Source: Lichenicola sp964236105
Lineage (GTDB): Bacteria; Pseudomonadota; Alphaproteobacteria; Acetobacterales; Acetobacteraceae
Reading direction: 5' to 3'
Length of the DNA: 64,000 nucleotides
NCBI GenBank assembly: GCA_964236105.1
Contig: CAXSBC010000001.1
Location: 496,001-560,000, forward strand
Shown here: positions 46,085-54,739 of the stretch, one piece after another
Position numbering within the stretch: the first letter of the stretch is position 1
Layout of the letters: the number at the start of each line of letters is the position of its first letter
The notes under the pieces: model-generated
What the model saw: the letters and a program-made list of their open reading frames with translations, nothing else
Told to the model about the DNA's origin: nothing
The model's database searches: none
Position numbers and translations under genes: made by a program

Positions 46085-46324
46085 CTACGAGGCGACGGCC
46101 TTGCGGCCCTTGGTGAGCTGATCGGAACGCTGTTGCCAGAACGCCATGTCGGCCGCCTTGCTGAACATGACGCGGGCACCCTTGCCGCCCTTGCTGACCC
46201 GGACCTTGCCGCCGTTGCGGGCGCGATGGTCGGCAAGCCATTCAAGCAGCACCGGATCCTCGGTATCACGGCCCTCGAACTCGAGAATGCCGGCGATCTC
46301 TTCCTCTTTATGGCGTCTGACCAT
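46085..46324 (-). CDS. Small conserved-looking hypothetical protein
   Basis: A 79-residue basic protein beginning MVRRHKEEEIAGILEFEG, with a central DPVLLEWLADHRARNGGKVRVSKGGKG and an ending QLTKGRKAVAS. The ribosome site CAGGAGAGAGATC is good, and the codon use resembles the neighbouring genes, so it is probably real. No domain was recognised. It lies between pstS and the SDR gene on the minus strand. Confidence 0.6.
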   Translation of the reverse strand: MVRRHKEEEIAGILEFEGRDTEDPVLLEWLADHRARNGGKVRVSKGGKGARVMFSKAADMAFWQQRSDQLTKGRKAVAS

Positions 46325-46579
46325 GATCTCTCTCCTGGGCTGGTCGCCCGCACATTCCTGCCGGTCGCGCACGGCGATCGGTCGATCTCTGGGCGTGAAC
46401 ACCGCCGGGACGCCGACGGATGGCCTGGAACACGACGCCTTCGACGGCGTTCCGGCCGCCGTCCCGGAGTCGCGCGCCGGCTGGGCTGGTCCAGGTCTCG
46501 TGTGCTCCCAATCTGGCTGTCCCCAGGGCTTTCCACAACGCCTCACGCATCGCGACCTCCGCCCGGGCCGGCGACGAGC

Positions 46580-47455
46580 TCAGTAGATCGGCATGCCGCC
46601 ATGCACCGGATAAAGCGATCCGGTGGTGTAGCTGCTCTCGTCCGAGGCCAGATGCACATAGGCCGGCGCCAGTTCCGCCGGCTGGCCGGGACGACCCATC
46701 GGCGCCTGGCTGCCGAAGCTCTTCTGGCTGTCCGGGTCCATACCGGTGACGATGAACGGCGTCCAGATCGGGCCGGGCAGCACCGCGTTGGCGCGGATGC
46801 CCTTCTCGACCAGCATCTGCGCCAGCCCGAGCGTGAAATTGGCGATCGCCGCCTTGGTGGCGGAGTAGGCCAGCAGGCTGGGCATCGGATGCTTGGCGTT
46901 CACCGAGGAGGTGTTCACGATGGAGCCGCCGGCGGCCATGTGCGGCACCGCCGCCCTGGTGATGTAGAACATCGCGTTGATGTTGACCGCGAAATGGTGG
47001 TCCCACTCCGCCTCGCTGATGGCATCCAGCGAGTCGCGGGTGGCCTGGAACGCGGCGTTGTTGACCAGCACGTCGATGCGGCCGAAGCGGGCGATCGTGT
47101 CCTGCACCAGCGACCGGCATTGCGCGGCGGCACTGATGTCGCCGGGCAGCAGCAGCGCCGTGCGGCCGGCCTCCTTCACCCAGCGTTCGGTCTCGCGCGC
47201 ATCCTCCTGCTCCTCTCCCAGGAAGGAGATCGCCACGTCGGCACCTTCCCTGGCATAGGCGATGGCCACCGCCCGTCCGATGCCGGAATCCCCGCCGGTG
47301 ATCAGCGCGATCTTGCCGGCCAGCTTGCCGGAGCCTCGATAGCTGGTTTCGCCATAGTCCGGCTGCGGCGCCATCCGCGCCGACAGGCCCGGGAAGGGCT
47401 GCGGCTGCGGCTCGAAGGGCGGCTTGGGGAAGCGGTCGCGCGGATCGATGGTCAT
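46580..47455 (-). CDS. Short-chain dehydrogenase/reductase (YghA-like)
   Basis: A 291-residue SDR of the type with an N-terminal extension (MTIDPRDRFPKPPFEPQPQP). The NAD(P)-binding motif is TGGDSGIGRAV, NNAA lies in DVLVNNAAFQ, and the catalytic serine, tyrosine and lysine are in INTSSVNAK-type context followed by YSATKAAI. It resembles YghA and general stress protein 39. Substrate unknown. The start ATG at 47455 was chosen; the frame above is non-coding. Confidence 0.88.
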   Translation of the reverse strand: MTIDPRDRFPKPPFEPQPQPFPGLSARMAPQPDYGETSYRGSGKLAGKIALITGGDSGIGRAVAIAYAREGADVAISFLGEEQEDARETERWVKEAGRTALLLPGDISAAAQCRSLVQDTIARFGRIDVLVNNAAFQATRDSLDAISEAEWDHHFAVNINAMFYITRAAVPHMAAGGSIVNTSSVNAKHPMPSLLAYSATKAAIANFTLGLAQMLVEKGIRANAVLPGPIWTPFIVTGMDPDSQKSFGSQAPMGRPGQPAELAPAYVHLASDESSYTTGSLYPVHGGMPIY

Positions 47456-47519
47456 GGCGGGTGTGTCCGGTGGAAGCAGTGCGAACGGCCCCGGGGCGCG
47501 CGGGTTCGGCGGGGGGCGG

Positions 47520-47970
47520 TCATCGCGTGCAGGCGTGAGAAGCGGCGGCGGGACCCGCGGGCGCCTCAATGCGGCAGGCGCGCGTGCCGCGCAACAGGCT
47601 GCCGGTCTTGTCGAGCAGCCGAGCACAGGGCGCCACGTGGGGCGCACAGGCCTGCCGCGCCGCCGGATCCGGCTGCATCGCCGACCCGGCTGTCCGGAAG
47701 AACCGCGAGGGGGTGGCGCCAATGATCCTCGAACAGCCCGATGGCGTCGCCGGCGACGATCGCACTGCCAAGCGTGCCGAACTCGTCACGGTCCAGGCAC
47801 GCATACTCCGGGCCGAGCGAGTCAACGTTGGTCTGCCTGGACACGCGGCTGCGGCGGTCGCCGCCAATGCCGGACGCACGCGCACAATCCTGGCCCTGCG
47901 CGATCGCGTTCACCGACCGGAGAAGGCACGTGTACCCGGAGACGAAACTCTCCATGATCGCCCGGGACAT
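47520..47970 (-). pseudogene. Possible decayed, frameshifted gene of unknown function
   Basis: Two minus-strand frames look protein-like in succession: first YACLDRDEFGTLGSAIVAG followed by LFEDHWRHPLAV, then in a shifted frame MQPDPAARQACAPHVAPCARL with regularly spaced cysteines and LLDKTGSLLRGTRACRIE. This pattern fits an old gene with a frameshift near 47.7 kb, but no family is recognised and chance cannot be excluded. The rest of 47971-48368 shows nothing. Confidence 0.25.
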
Positions 47971-48368
47971 CTGCGCCTTGCCTTACTTTTAGGTCAGGCC
48001 GAAGAACACCCTGCATGTGCTGGCGTCGTTCGGCGTGTCGCGACCGCCCGGATGGGGGATGGAGAGCAGCCCGTGCATCGGCAGGTCGTCGACGAACGGG
48101 GTGGATCGCGGCGTTCCCCGAGACGCTGCCGCCGCTCACCGCCTCACGCGCAGCCGCCCTCGCCGGTGGTGCTGATCGAGCCGACGCTGATCGCATCCGG
48201 CGATGTCGCCAAGGGGGACTGACCGACCCACAACCGGCAAGCAGCATCGGCAGGAAGCTGATCCGGCTGTTGGACGGGCGTCGCCCGGCTCGTCGCCGTA
48301 CTGCAGACGCCAGATGACCTTGGCCAGGATGAACCGCCGCCGCGCCCCGATCGAGCGCGGTCGACCAG

Positions 48369-49328
48369 CTATTGAAAGATCGTCGCCTGCAAAGCCTTCT
48401 GCTTGAACAGCAGCGCGTGCTTCTCCAAGGACTGGTCCTCGGCGATCTCGACGTTCCTGCGGATGTTCTGCACGTTCCCGGAGGTTATCAGGGTCACGCC
48501 ATCAGGGTTGGTGATCAAGGCAGATTTCAGCATGAGGGCCGAGACGTTCTTTGTTTCGCTCATATCGAGCTGGACGTCGTCTGACCAGTCGCGAGCAAAG
48601 GCCTTGTCCTGCTGAAACTTCTCCCTCAGGCCGCGAAAATCACGCGAAAATACCCGGAAGAGGATCTGGAACGCGTTATCGAAGCGCTGGCCATGCGTTG
48701 TCGCATCCCAGTCGAACTGGACCACATCGCAGAAATCCCGATGTCCGCCATAGACACCGGACACCCGGTCGACCTCGCCTGCCAGCCCAAAGGCGCCGAT
48801 CAGCTTGTCGGAGGTCAGCTGGCGCATGCGATCGAGAAGGCCCTCATGCTCGACGTCAGGCCGTTCGGCCTCGTGCAGCAGCAGGAGATCGATATGGGGC
48901 CGCTTGAGAAACGTCAGGCTCTGATTGAAGGACTTGACGACGTCATCCGGCCTGAACGACGCCTTCGCGCTGAGTGGCCTCGCACCGAACTGCTTCTGCG
49001 GCTTCGTGACCTTCCTGCGAATGGCACGGACAGCAGGGCCCAGAACCGCTCGTGCCGCCTTGATATAGAGCGGCTGGGCGGCAGGCGGCACGAGACCGTA
49101 CTTGGTGGCAACGGTGGCATCGGGATGGCTTGAAAGGAAGTTCCCCAGATAGGTTTCTGCCTGGCCGTTCTGGTAGTAGGGGGCCACGTCGAAATGCCGG
49201 ATTCCGGCATCGTAGGCCGCATCGAGCAGGTCGGCCGCTTGCTGCCCGGTGACCGTGCCGGAGAAGGCGCAGCCGAAACCGAGCTGAGACGTCATGCGCG
49301 TCGAATTAGGCAGCTGCACCTGCTTCAT
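48369..49328 (-). CDS. Aldo/keto reductase family oxidoreductase
   Basis: A 319-residue (alpha/beta)8-barrel NADPH-dependent reductase. Family motifs are GFGCAFSGTV, HFDVAPYYQNGQAETYLG with the catalytic Asp and Tyr, ATKYGLVPP with the lysine, and DLLLLHEAERPD in place of the usual histidine region. The first ATG overlaps the upstream GMC gene by 23 bases; an ATG at 49295 (MTSQLGFGCAFSG) would avoid this. It is likely co-transcribed with the GMC oxidoreductase. Confidence 0.88.
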   Translation of the reverse strand: MKQVQLPNSTRMTSQLGFGCAFSGTVTGQQAADLLDAAYDAGIRHFDVAPYYQNGQAETYLGNFLSSHPDATVATKYGLVPPAAQPLYIKAARAVLGPAVRAIRRKVTKPQKQFGARPLSAKASFRPDDVVKSFNQSLTFLKRPHIDLLLLHEAERPDVEHEGLLDRMRQLTSDKLIGAFGLAGEVDRVSGVYGGHRDFCDVVQFDWDATTHGQRFDNAFQILFRVFSRDFRGLREKFQQDKAFARDWSDDVQLDMSETKNVSALMLKSALITNPDGVTLITSGNVQNIRRNVEIAEDQSLEKHALLFKQKALQATIFQ

Positions 49329-50883
49329 GGTCTGCCTCCCTGCGAGTTAAAAGAGTGTCCAGGTGCTCGGCCAGACGGGCGGCCAGAGCCACGATAGTAT
49401 GGGTCGGACCGGCAATACCGGAACAGGGAAAGACAGAGGAACTGCAAACAAACGTATTTTTGACGCCATTCAGCCGAAGATCGAGGTCGACGACGCCGTC
49501 ACGAGGCCGAAATGCCATTCTCGTTCCACCACAATGATGGAACTGATCGTTGAGCTTCTCATAGATCCTGTCATTCTGCAGGTCTGCGTCCGGAACGATA
49601 TCGGCGATGCCACGCTCTGCGAAGGCCTGGCGCACGACGGAGACGTATCGTCTGATCGTCGCTATCTCGAGATCCGAGATGTGCCACGTGAGATTGGCTT
49701 TGAGCAGGCCCAGCTTGTCGCGCTTGTTCGACAGCGTGATCCGGCTTTCCGACAGGGGAGACTGCTCGCACCAGACCGAAAGCTTTGGCTTTGCCCATGG
49801 CAGTCGGTAGCCGGGGGTTTTCCGGTTCCTGAGGTGATGCCATGCCACCGCGGGAACGCGTGGTGTCATGCGAGCGAACTCCTTGAGTCCGATCGCCGAT
49901 GTCGGTCCGGCCAGCACCTTTATTCCCGTCCGGAGGGATTCGTGGATCCCATCTGCGTATTCGATGGCTCCGCCGACGTTGAGCAGCCCATATTTTTTTT
50001 GCGCAGTAGCCGTCAGCTTGATCTTTGCGAGATATTTTCCACTCACGGCGCCGGGGCCGTACGGCCAGCTCGGCGACTGGAGATCGGCGTTGCGCACGTC
50101 AGCAGCGAAGCAGTGGATGTGATCCTGAAAATAGCGTCCCACCAGCTTGCTCTCATTCCATGGAGCAAAATCCTGGTTCAGGAGGAGCCGTGCGGTTTCG
50201 ATGCCACCGAGACAGAGGACGATCTGCCGTGCGGTGCAGCTCCCTTCCTTGCCGCTTAGGGCGCGATATCGGAGCGAGGCGATGCGGCCCTTATCCTCCG
50301 ACGGAACCAGCTCCACGACATTGGCATGCAGCATGACGGTCATTCGGTCGTCGGCGATCGTGTCGGCGTAGAGCCGGGCGAACTTCTTCTCAGGACAGTA
50401 ACGGGAGAACGAGACATGCAGATCATCGCCCAGCGATGGCTCCTGCGCCTCGGCACGCTCCCAGATCTCGTGGTCGTCGTGGAGATGTGCTTCCGAGCCA
50501 TCGAGTTCACGTGCCTGCAGGTAGAACTTCTGGAGCTCGGCCTTTCCGATTGGCCATGAGCTTCCAGCGATCCAGTCGCGATGCCGGAAATCTATGTCAT
50601 CGAGTTCCTTGACCTGACCGGCCCATGCCGATGTCGTGCCGCCAAGCGCGCGGAAACGTCCGGAGTGCGATCCGGCGAATGCACGGCCATGCAGATAGCT
50701 CTTGTTGAGTGCCTGGGATTTGCGTTCCCAGCGACTGGAACCTCCGCCTTCAAGCAGGAGAATGCTGTAGCCCTTCCGGAGCATCTGATGAGCAATCGTC
50801 AGGCCGGCAGCCCCTGCTCCGACGATGCAGACGTCGAAGACCTTATGGTCGGGTAGACTGTTCGTCTCGAAGTCGATGATCAT
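49306..50883 (-). CDS. GMC family oxidoreductase
   Basis: A 525-residue FAD-dependent oxidoreductase. The N-terminal FAD site is DVCIVGAGAAGLTIAHQML, followed by LLLEGGGSSRW and SGRFRALGGTTSAW. The C-terminal part has FHHCGGTRMAF and IAGPTHTIVALAARLAEH, holding the usual active-site histidine. Substrate is probably an alcohol or sugar. Its GC content and codon choice are lower than in the core genes, and a neighbouring AKR gene completes a likely two-step oxidoreduction unit. The start ATG at 50883 is chosen. Confidence 0.88.
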   Translation of the reverse strand: MIIDFETNSLPDHKVFDVCIVGAGAAGLTIAHQMLRKGYSILLLEGGGSSRWERKSQALNKSYLHGRAFAGSHSGRFRALGGTTSAWAGQVKELDDIDFRHRDWIAGSSWPIGKAELQKFYLQARELDGSEAHLHDDHEIWERAEAQEPSLGDDLHVSFSRYCPEKKFARLYADTIADDRMTVMLHANVVELVPSEDKGRIASLRYRALSGKEGSCTARQIVLCLGGIETARLLLNQDFAPWNESKLVGRYFQDHIHCFAADVRNADLQSPSWPYGPGAVSGKYLAKIKLTATAQKKYGLLNVGGAIEYADGIHESLRTGIKVLAGPTSAIGLKEFARMTPRVPAVAWHHLRNRKTPGYRLPWAKPKLSVWCEQSPLSESRITLSNKRDKLGLLKANLTWHISDLEIATIRRYVSVVRQAFAERGIADIVPDADLQNDRIYEKLNDQFHHCGGTRMAFRPRDGVVDLDLRLNGVKNTFVCSSSVFPCSGIAGPTHTIVALAARLAEHLDTLLTRREADHEAGAAA

Positions 50884-51282
50884 CGCATAGCTCTCCGGCC
50901 GCCTCTTCCAGGAAAGGTCGTCGCCCTCTAGGCCTACACAGCCAGGCCATGCAGACAAGTCCTGGTCTTGGAAATCAGGTTTGCGTCAATTGAATTTTGA
51001 AAGTGTCCTGAAACAGCAGGCACAACCTTGTGCATGCGCTGGAGGGACATCTGCGCGCAAGGCGTGTGAGGATCGCGCCAGACATTCTGTTGCATGCCGC
51101 AGTTACCATGCTGTTGATCGTGGCTGCAAATCCCGCCATCGATCATCGTCATGGTTGTGAGTGTCGCCTTCGAACGCGACTTCCGGCTCACAGCTCATTA
51201 GCCTCGAACGGTGACCGAGCCGAGCACGCTCGGGGATCGCGGTGAGGACATCGAAGCGATCGGGTGAAATGCATGCGATCTG
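50884..51282. other. Upstream region of the GMC gene
   Basis: No recognisable gene. The first 150 bases are relatively AT-rich (CAATTGAATTTTGAAAG) and should hold the promoter of the GMC/AKR pair on the minus strand; a specific -35/-10 pair is not assigned. Confidence 0.3.
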
Positions 51283-51432
51283 GTCGTGACGACGGCGGAA
51301 CCGGAGCAGTTCGCAGTGCTCGAGGCAGAAGCAGTTGGCTGCATCGTGGCTTACAGGACCGGGCAGACCACCACGGACGCGGTGACGTCGCCGGTAGGCA
51401 GGTCCGGTTCAGCACGCCGCCGGTGCGGCCCG
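51283..51432 (-). mobile_element. IS6-family transposase relic, internally deleted
   Basis: Segments resemble two separate parts of the damaged IS6 transposase at 57.9-58.7 kb: TGGTCGTGACGACGGCGG with GAGGCAGAAGCAGTTGGC (end of the gene) and GGCAGGTCCGGTTCAGCACG (start of the gene), joined directly. An internal deletion of roughly 500 bases is implied. It is the first of three IS6 relics. Confidence 0.55.
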
Positions 51433-51875
51433 CATCAGCTGTGGATTGAGGCATAAAGCTACATTACGAGCACACTAAGTCATTGTTTTCGCGACCTCTG
51501 GCCTTCAGTATAGCTTTATCGCCTACCGGCCATAGCGTTGTTCTCAGCGACCTTTTGAAGCCACAACGTTACACTGGCTCCGCCCCCGTTCCTGGCCACA
51601 ATGCGAATACTAACCGTCAAAGATCGGCGACTGCCGCGAACCGCCTGCCGGGTCGCCTCTACTCTTGAATACATCAACCAGGGGCTTTCCTCCTAATGGC
51701 CCTTCAAAGGGGTGGGGATCTAGTGAAGCGGAGAGCCTCCACTCACTGGCTTGATGGGTCGCTGTCTTAGTGTCTGACTCAGAATAGGCCATTTGGCATC
51801 AGGCTCTTACGAGGGAGCGGGTAAGAGCGCCTTTCAAAACCTTGTACTGCTTGGCGATCTGATTCATGAGGAGAC
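51433..51875. other. Region before the IS5 element
   Basis: About 440 bases, AT-richer than average, with no recognisable gene. The left end of the IS5 element should lie near 51780, but the matching right end has been lost, so its terminus cannot be fixed by inverted repeats. Confidence 0.35.
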
Positions 51876-52651
51876 ATGGCATCTCCTCTGGTTTCCGACG
51901 TCCTCTGGTCGATCATCGCGCCTCTGCTGCCCGTGGTTCCGCCACGACCGCGAGGTGGCAGACCGCGCGTGCCGGATCGGGCGGCGCTGACGGGGATCCT
52001 GTTCGTGCTGCGGACCGACATCCAGTGGGAGATGCTGCCGCTCGAGATGGGGTGCGGGTCCGGCATCACGTGCTGGCGCCGCCTGCGGGACTGGCAGGAG
52101 GCAGGCGTCTGGGACGGACTGCACCGCGAGCTGCTGCGCCGTCTACGCGCGGCCGACCGGATCGACTGGAACCGGGCGTGCTTGGACAGCGCGTCGCTGG
52201 CTGCCAAAAGGGGGGTGACAAGACAGGGCCGAACCCGACCAACCGAGGCAGGCTCGGCACGAAACGCCATCTGATCACCGATCAGCAGGGCATCCCACTC
52301 GCCTTCGTCCTGACGGGCGCCAACACCCACGACAGCATGCCATTCGAGGAGTTGCTGGACAGCATCCCTCCGATCGGTGGCAAAATAGGCCGCGCGCGAC
52401 GGCGGCCGGACAAGCTGCACGCCGATAAGGCTTATGATCATCGGCGCTGCCGACAGGCCTGCCGCCGTCGCGGCATCGCTCCACGCATCGCCCGGCGGGG
52501 CGTCGAGACCAGCCAGACGCTGGGCCGACACAGATGGGTCATCGAGCGCACCTTCGCCTGGATCAACCGCTTCCGCCGGCTCGTCACACGCTATGAGCGC
52601 AGAAGCGATATTCACCACGCGTTCACTGCACTTGCCTGCTCGCTCATCTGA
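51876..52651 (+). mobile_element. IS5-family (IS427-like) transposase, two frames, 3' end lost
   Basis: The first frame (51876-52274) begins MASPLVSDVLWSIIAPLLP; the second (to 52651) continues GPNPTNRGRLGTKRHLITD and ends with the DDE region RRWVIERTFAWINRFRRL-like segment and ALACSLI. The join is at AAAAGGGGGG (52206-52215), where a -1 ribosomal frameshift would fuse them, as known for this IS group. A GAGGAG site precedes the ATG. The stop TGA at 52649-52651 is made by the first bases of the adjoining IS3, so the C-terminus and right inverted repeat are missing. Confidence 0.85.
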
Positions 52652-52679
52652 GCTGCTGCCGGTCTGGTGGACACGCACC

Positions 52680-53541
52680 TTAAGCTGACGCAGCGTTCTT
52701 CTCGAAGTCCATAGGGCTGAGATAGCCGATGGTCGAGTGGCGTCGCCGCGGGTTGTAGAACCGCTCGATGTAATCGAACACGTCCGCTCGAGCCTAGTCC
52801 CTGGTCCGGTAGACCTTGCGAGCCGTTCGTTCGGTCTTCAGCGAGGAGAAGAAGCTCTCCATCGCCGCGTTATCCCACACATTGCCGGAGCGGCTCATGC
52901 TGCAGGTCATGCCGTGATCGGCCAGCAGCTTCTGGAACTGCTCGCTGGTGTATTGGCTGCCCTGATCGGAATGATGCAGCAGCGCGTCCGGCTTGGCCTG
53001 GGCGCCAGATCGCCATCATCAGCGCGTCGGTGACCAGCTGTGCCGCCATCGTGGCGCTCATCGACCAGCCGACCACGCGACGCGAAAATAAGTCCATGAC
53101 GGCTGCTACATAGAGCCAGCCCTCGGCCGTCCAGAGATAAGTGAAGTCGGCGACCCATTTCTGGTTCGGCGCTGTCGCTATGAACTGCCGGTCCAGCACG
53201 TTGGCGGCTGCCTCGTTCCGCTCGCCCTTGTCCAATGGCAGCCTTTTCCGCCGCGGCCGAGCGCGCAGCGCCTGGGCACGCATCAGCCGCTCGACCTGGT
53301 GCAGACCGCATGAAGCGCCGTCCGCCAGCAGATCGTGCCATACCCGCCGGGCGCCATAGGTGCGGTCGCTGGCAACGAAGCTGGCCTTGATCCTGGCTCC
53401 GAGGATCTCGCCACGCCGAGCTCGGGCAGACGGAGAACGGTTCAGCCACGCGTGGAACCCACTCGGTGAGACATCGAGAGCCTCACAAAGCCACCGCACC
53501 GGCCAGATCCCTCGATGTTTCGCAATGAAGCCGAACTTCAC
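52680..53541 (-). pseudogene. IS3 orfB transposase, frameshift plus stop codon
   Basis: The N-terminal part is intact (FGFIAKHRGIWPVRWLCEAL, then the first DDE aspartate in WVADFTYLWTAEGWLYVAAV). An extra C near 52995-52997 shifts the frame after MMAIWRPG; the rest (ALLHHSDQGSQYTSEQF, MESFFSSLKTER) is found in the next frame. In that frame TAG at 52794-52796 replaces the expected glutamine in RTRDQARADV. The gene ends MDFEKNAASA. Both lesions would abolish transposase. Confidence 0.85.
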
Positions 53542-53828
53542 AACGACTCCCTCGCAAAGTAGGCCGCGGCTTTTTTTAGTATGTCGCGCTCCGCCTTGAG
53601 CTTGGCGACCTCGCGCCGCAGCCGATCGATCTCCAACTGCTCTGGCTTGAGCTGTCCCTGACCGGGAAACGCCTGCCCCGGATCGGCACTTGCCTCCTTG
53701 ATCCAGCGCCGCAGGACATTCTCACCGATATCCAGATCCCGGCTCGCCTGCGCGACCGCGACCCCTCGTTCCTTCACCAGCCGGATCGCCTCCAGCTTGA
53801 ACTCCCGGCTGAACTGTCGCCGTCCCAT
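53538..53828 (-). CDS. IS3 orfA (helix-turn-helix protein)
   Basis: A 96-residue protein beginning MGRRQFSREFKLEAIRLVKE, with a helix-turn-helix and a leucine zipper (LKPEQLEIDRLRREVAKLKAE). It overlaps orfB by 4 bases. A slippery run of seven A (CTAAAAAAAGCC, about 53570-53580) is placed where -1 frameshifting normally makes the OrfAB transposase. This frame is intact although orfB is not. Confidence 0.9.
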   Translation of the reverse strand: MGRRQFSREFKLEAIRLVKERGVAVAQASRDLDIGENVLRRWIKEASADPGQAFPGQGQLKPEQLEIDRLRREVAKLKAERDILKKAAAYFARESL

Positions 53829-53890
53829 CCGCACCCTCCGATCCTGTGAAACACCCTAAACCGGGTGTTCACTGAACCGGCAGCAGCTCA

Positions 53891-54411
53891 GGGACGCGGC
53901 CGTCACGTTGCGTGCACTTGCCCAAGCGGTCGGCGTTTCACACAATGCACCCTATCGCCACTTCAAGGATCGCAACGCCCTGCTGGCCGCGATCGCGGAG
54001 CGCGATTTCGGGTCGATGAAGGCCACGTTCGAGCAGACGCGGGCAAGCGACGCGGCGCCGATCGACCGCTTGAAGCAGGGCTTGGCCGCGTTCATCCGGT
54101 ACGGCCGCGACTACCCTGCGCGATATCGGCTGTTGTTCAGCGATCCCGATATCGGCGCTGCGGAAGGCTCGCTCGAGACGGCCGCCCTGGGCGCGTTCAT
54201 GGCGTTTGCAGCGCTCGTCGCGGACTGCCAGGACGCTGGCGTCTTGCCGCAAGCATCCACCCGAGAATTGGCCGGGTTGATCTACGCGACCGCCCACGGA
54301 CTGGTCGACCTGCAAGCCGGCGGCCGTATGCGCGAGCAGAAAGGACTAGCAGCGGCCGAGCAGGGCGTGTCCTTTCTTCTGAACCTGCTGGGAACAAAAC
54401 CGCCGCAATGA
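53891..54411 (+). pseudogene. TetR family regulator, N-terminus removed by IS3
   Basis: The frame runs from the end of IS3 with DAAVTLRALAQAVGVSHN, then APYRHFKDRNALLAAIAERDF: the recognition half of a TetR helix-turn-helix and the complete C-terminal ligand domain to GTKPPQ. The first 25-30 residues expected for the family are missing and no start codon upstream restores them. A TTG at 53908 could start an incomplete protein lacking the first HTH helix. The former target genes are not apparent. Confidence 0.8.
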
Positions 54412-54739
54412 CGGTTGATTTCGGGTATCGATAACTTCCCCTTGCACAAAGCCTTGCCCGCGCGGTTCGCACGGATACCGCTGCTCCTCGGGGCTGGCCT
54501 GCTGTAAACATACAGGTCGCCCTGGCCAACCGCATGTCTGTTTTGGCAGCATTCCACGTCGGAGCGGACGTTCCGCTTTCAGCCACAGGCGTCCAGAAAG
54601 ACGCAGCCGCGCCGGATGGTTGGCGGGCCGCCTCCATCCGAGCAATACCGAGGTCGGTGCCGTGTTCGATCGATCGGGCGCTCAAGGCACGTATGACGGC
54701 GTTCTTCTCCGTGCTCTGAAAGCCCGCCTGGCAGCGTGT
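54412..54739. other. Intergenic region after the truncated tetR
   Basis: About 330 bases without a recognisable gene or terminator. Short open frames on both strands show no known domain. Confidence 0.4.

Larger units (their letters stand above)
52649..53890 (-). mobile_element. IS3-family insertion sequence with damaged transposase
   Basis: The ends are a perfect inverted repeat TGAGCTGCTGCCGGT (52649-52663 and reverse complement at 53876-53890), starting TG and ending CA as usual, with weaker similarity continuing inward (GTGxACAC). The element is 1242 bp with orfA and orfB on the minus strand. No target duplication is seen (ATC on one side, GGG on the other). It separates a truncated IS5 from a truncated tetR, which indicates a deletion formed with or after insertion. 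Confidence 0.85.
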
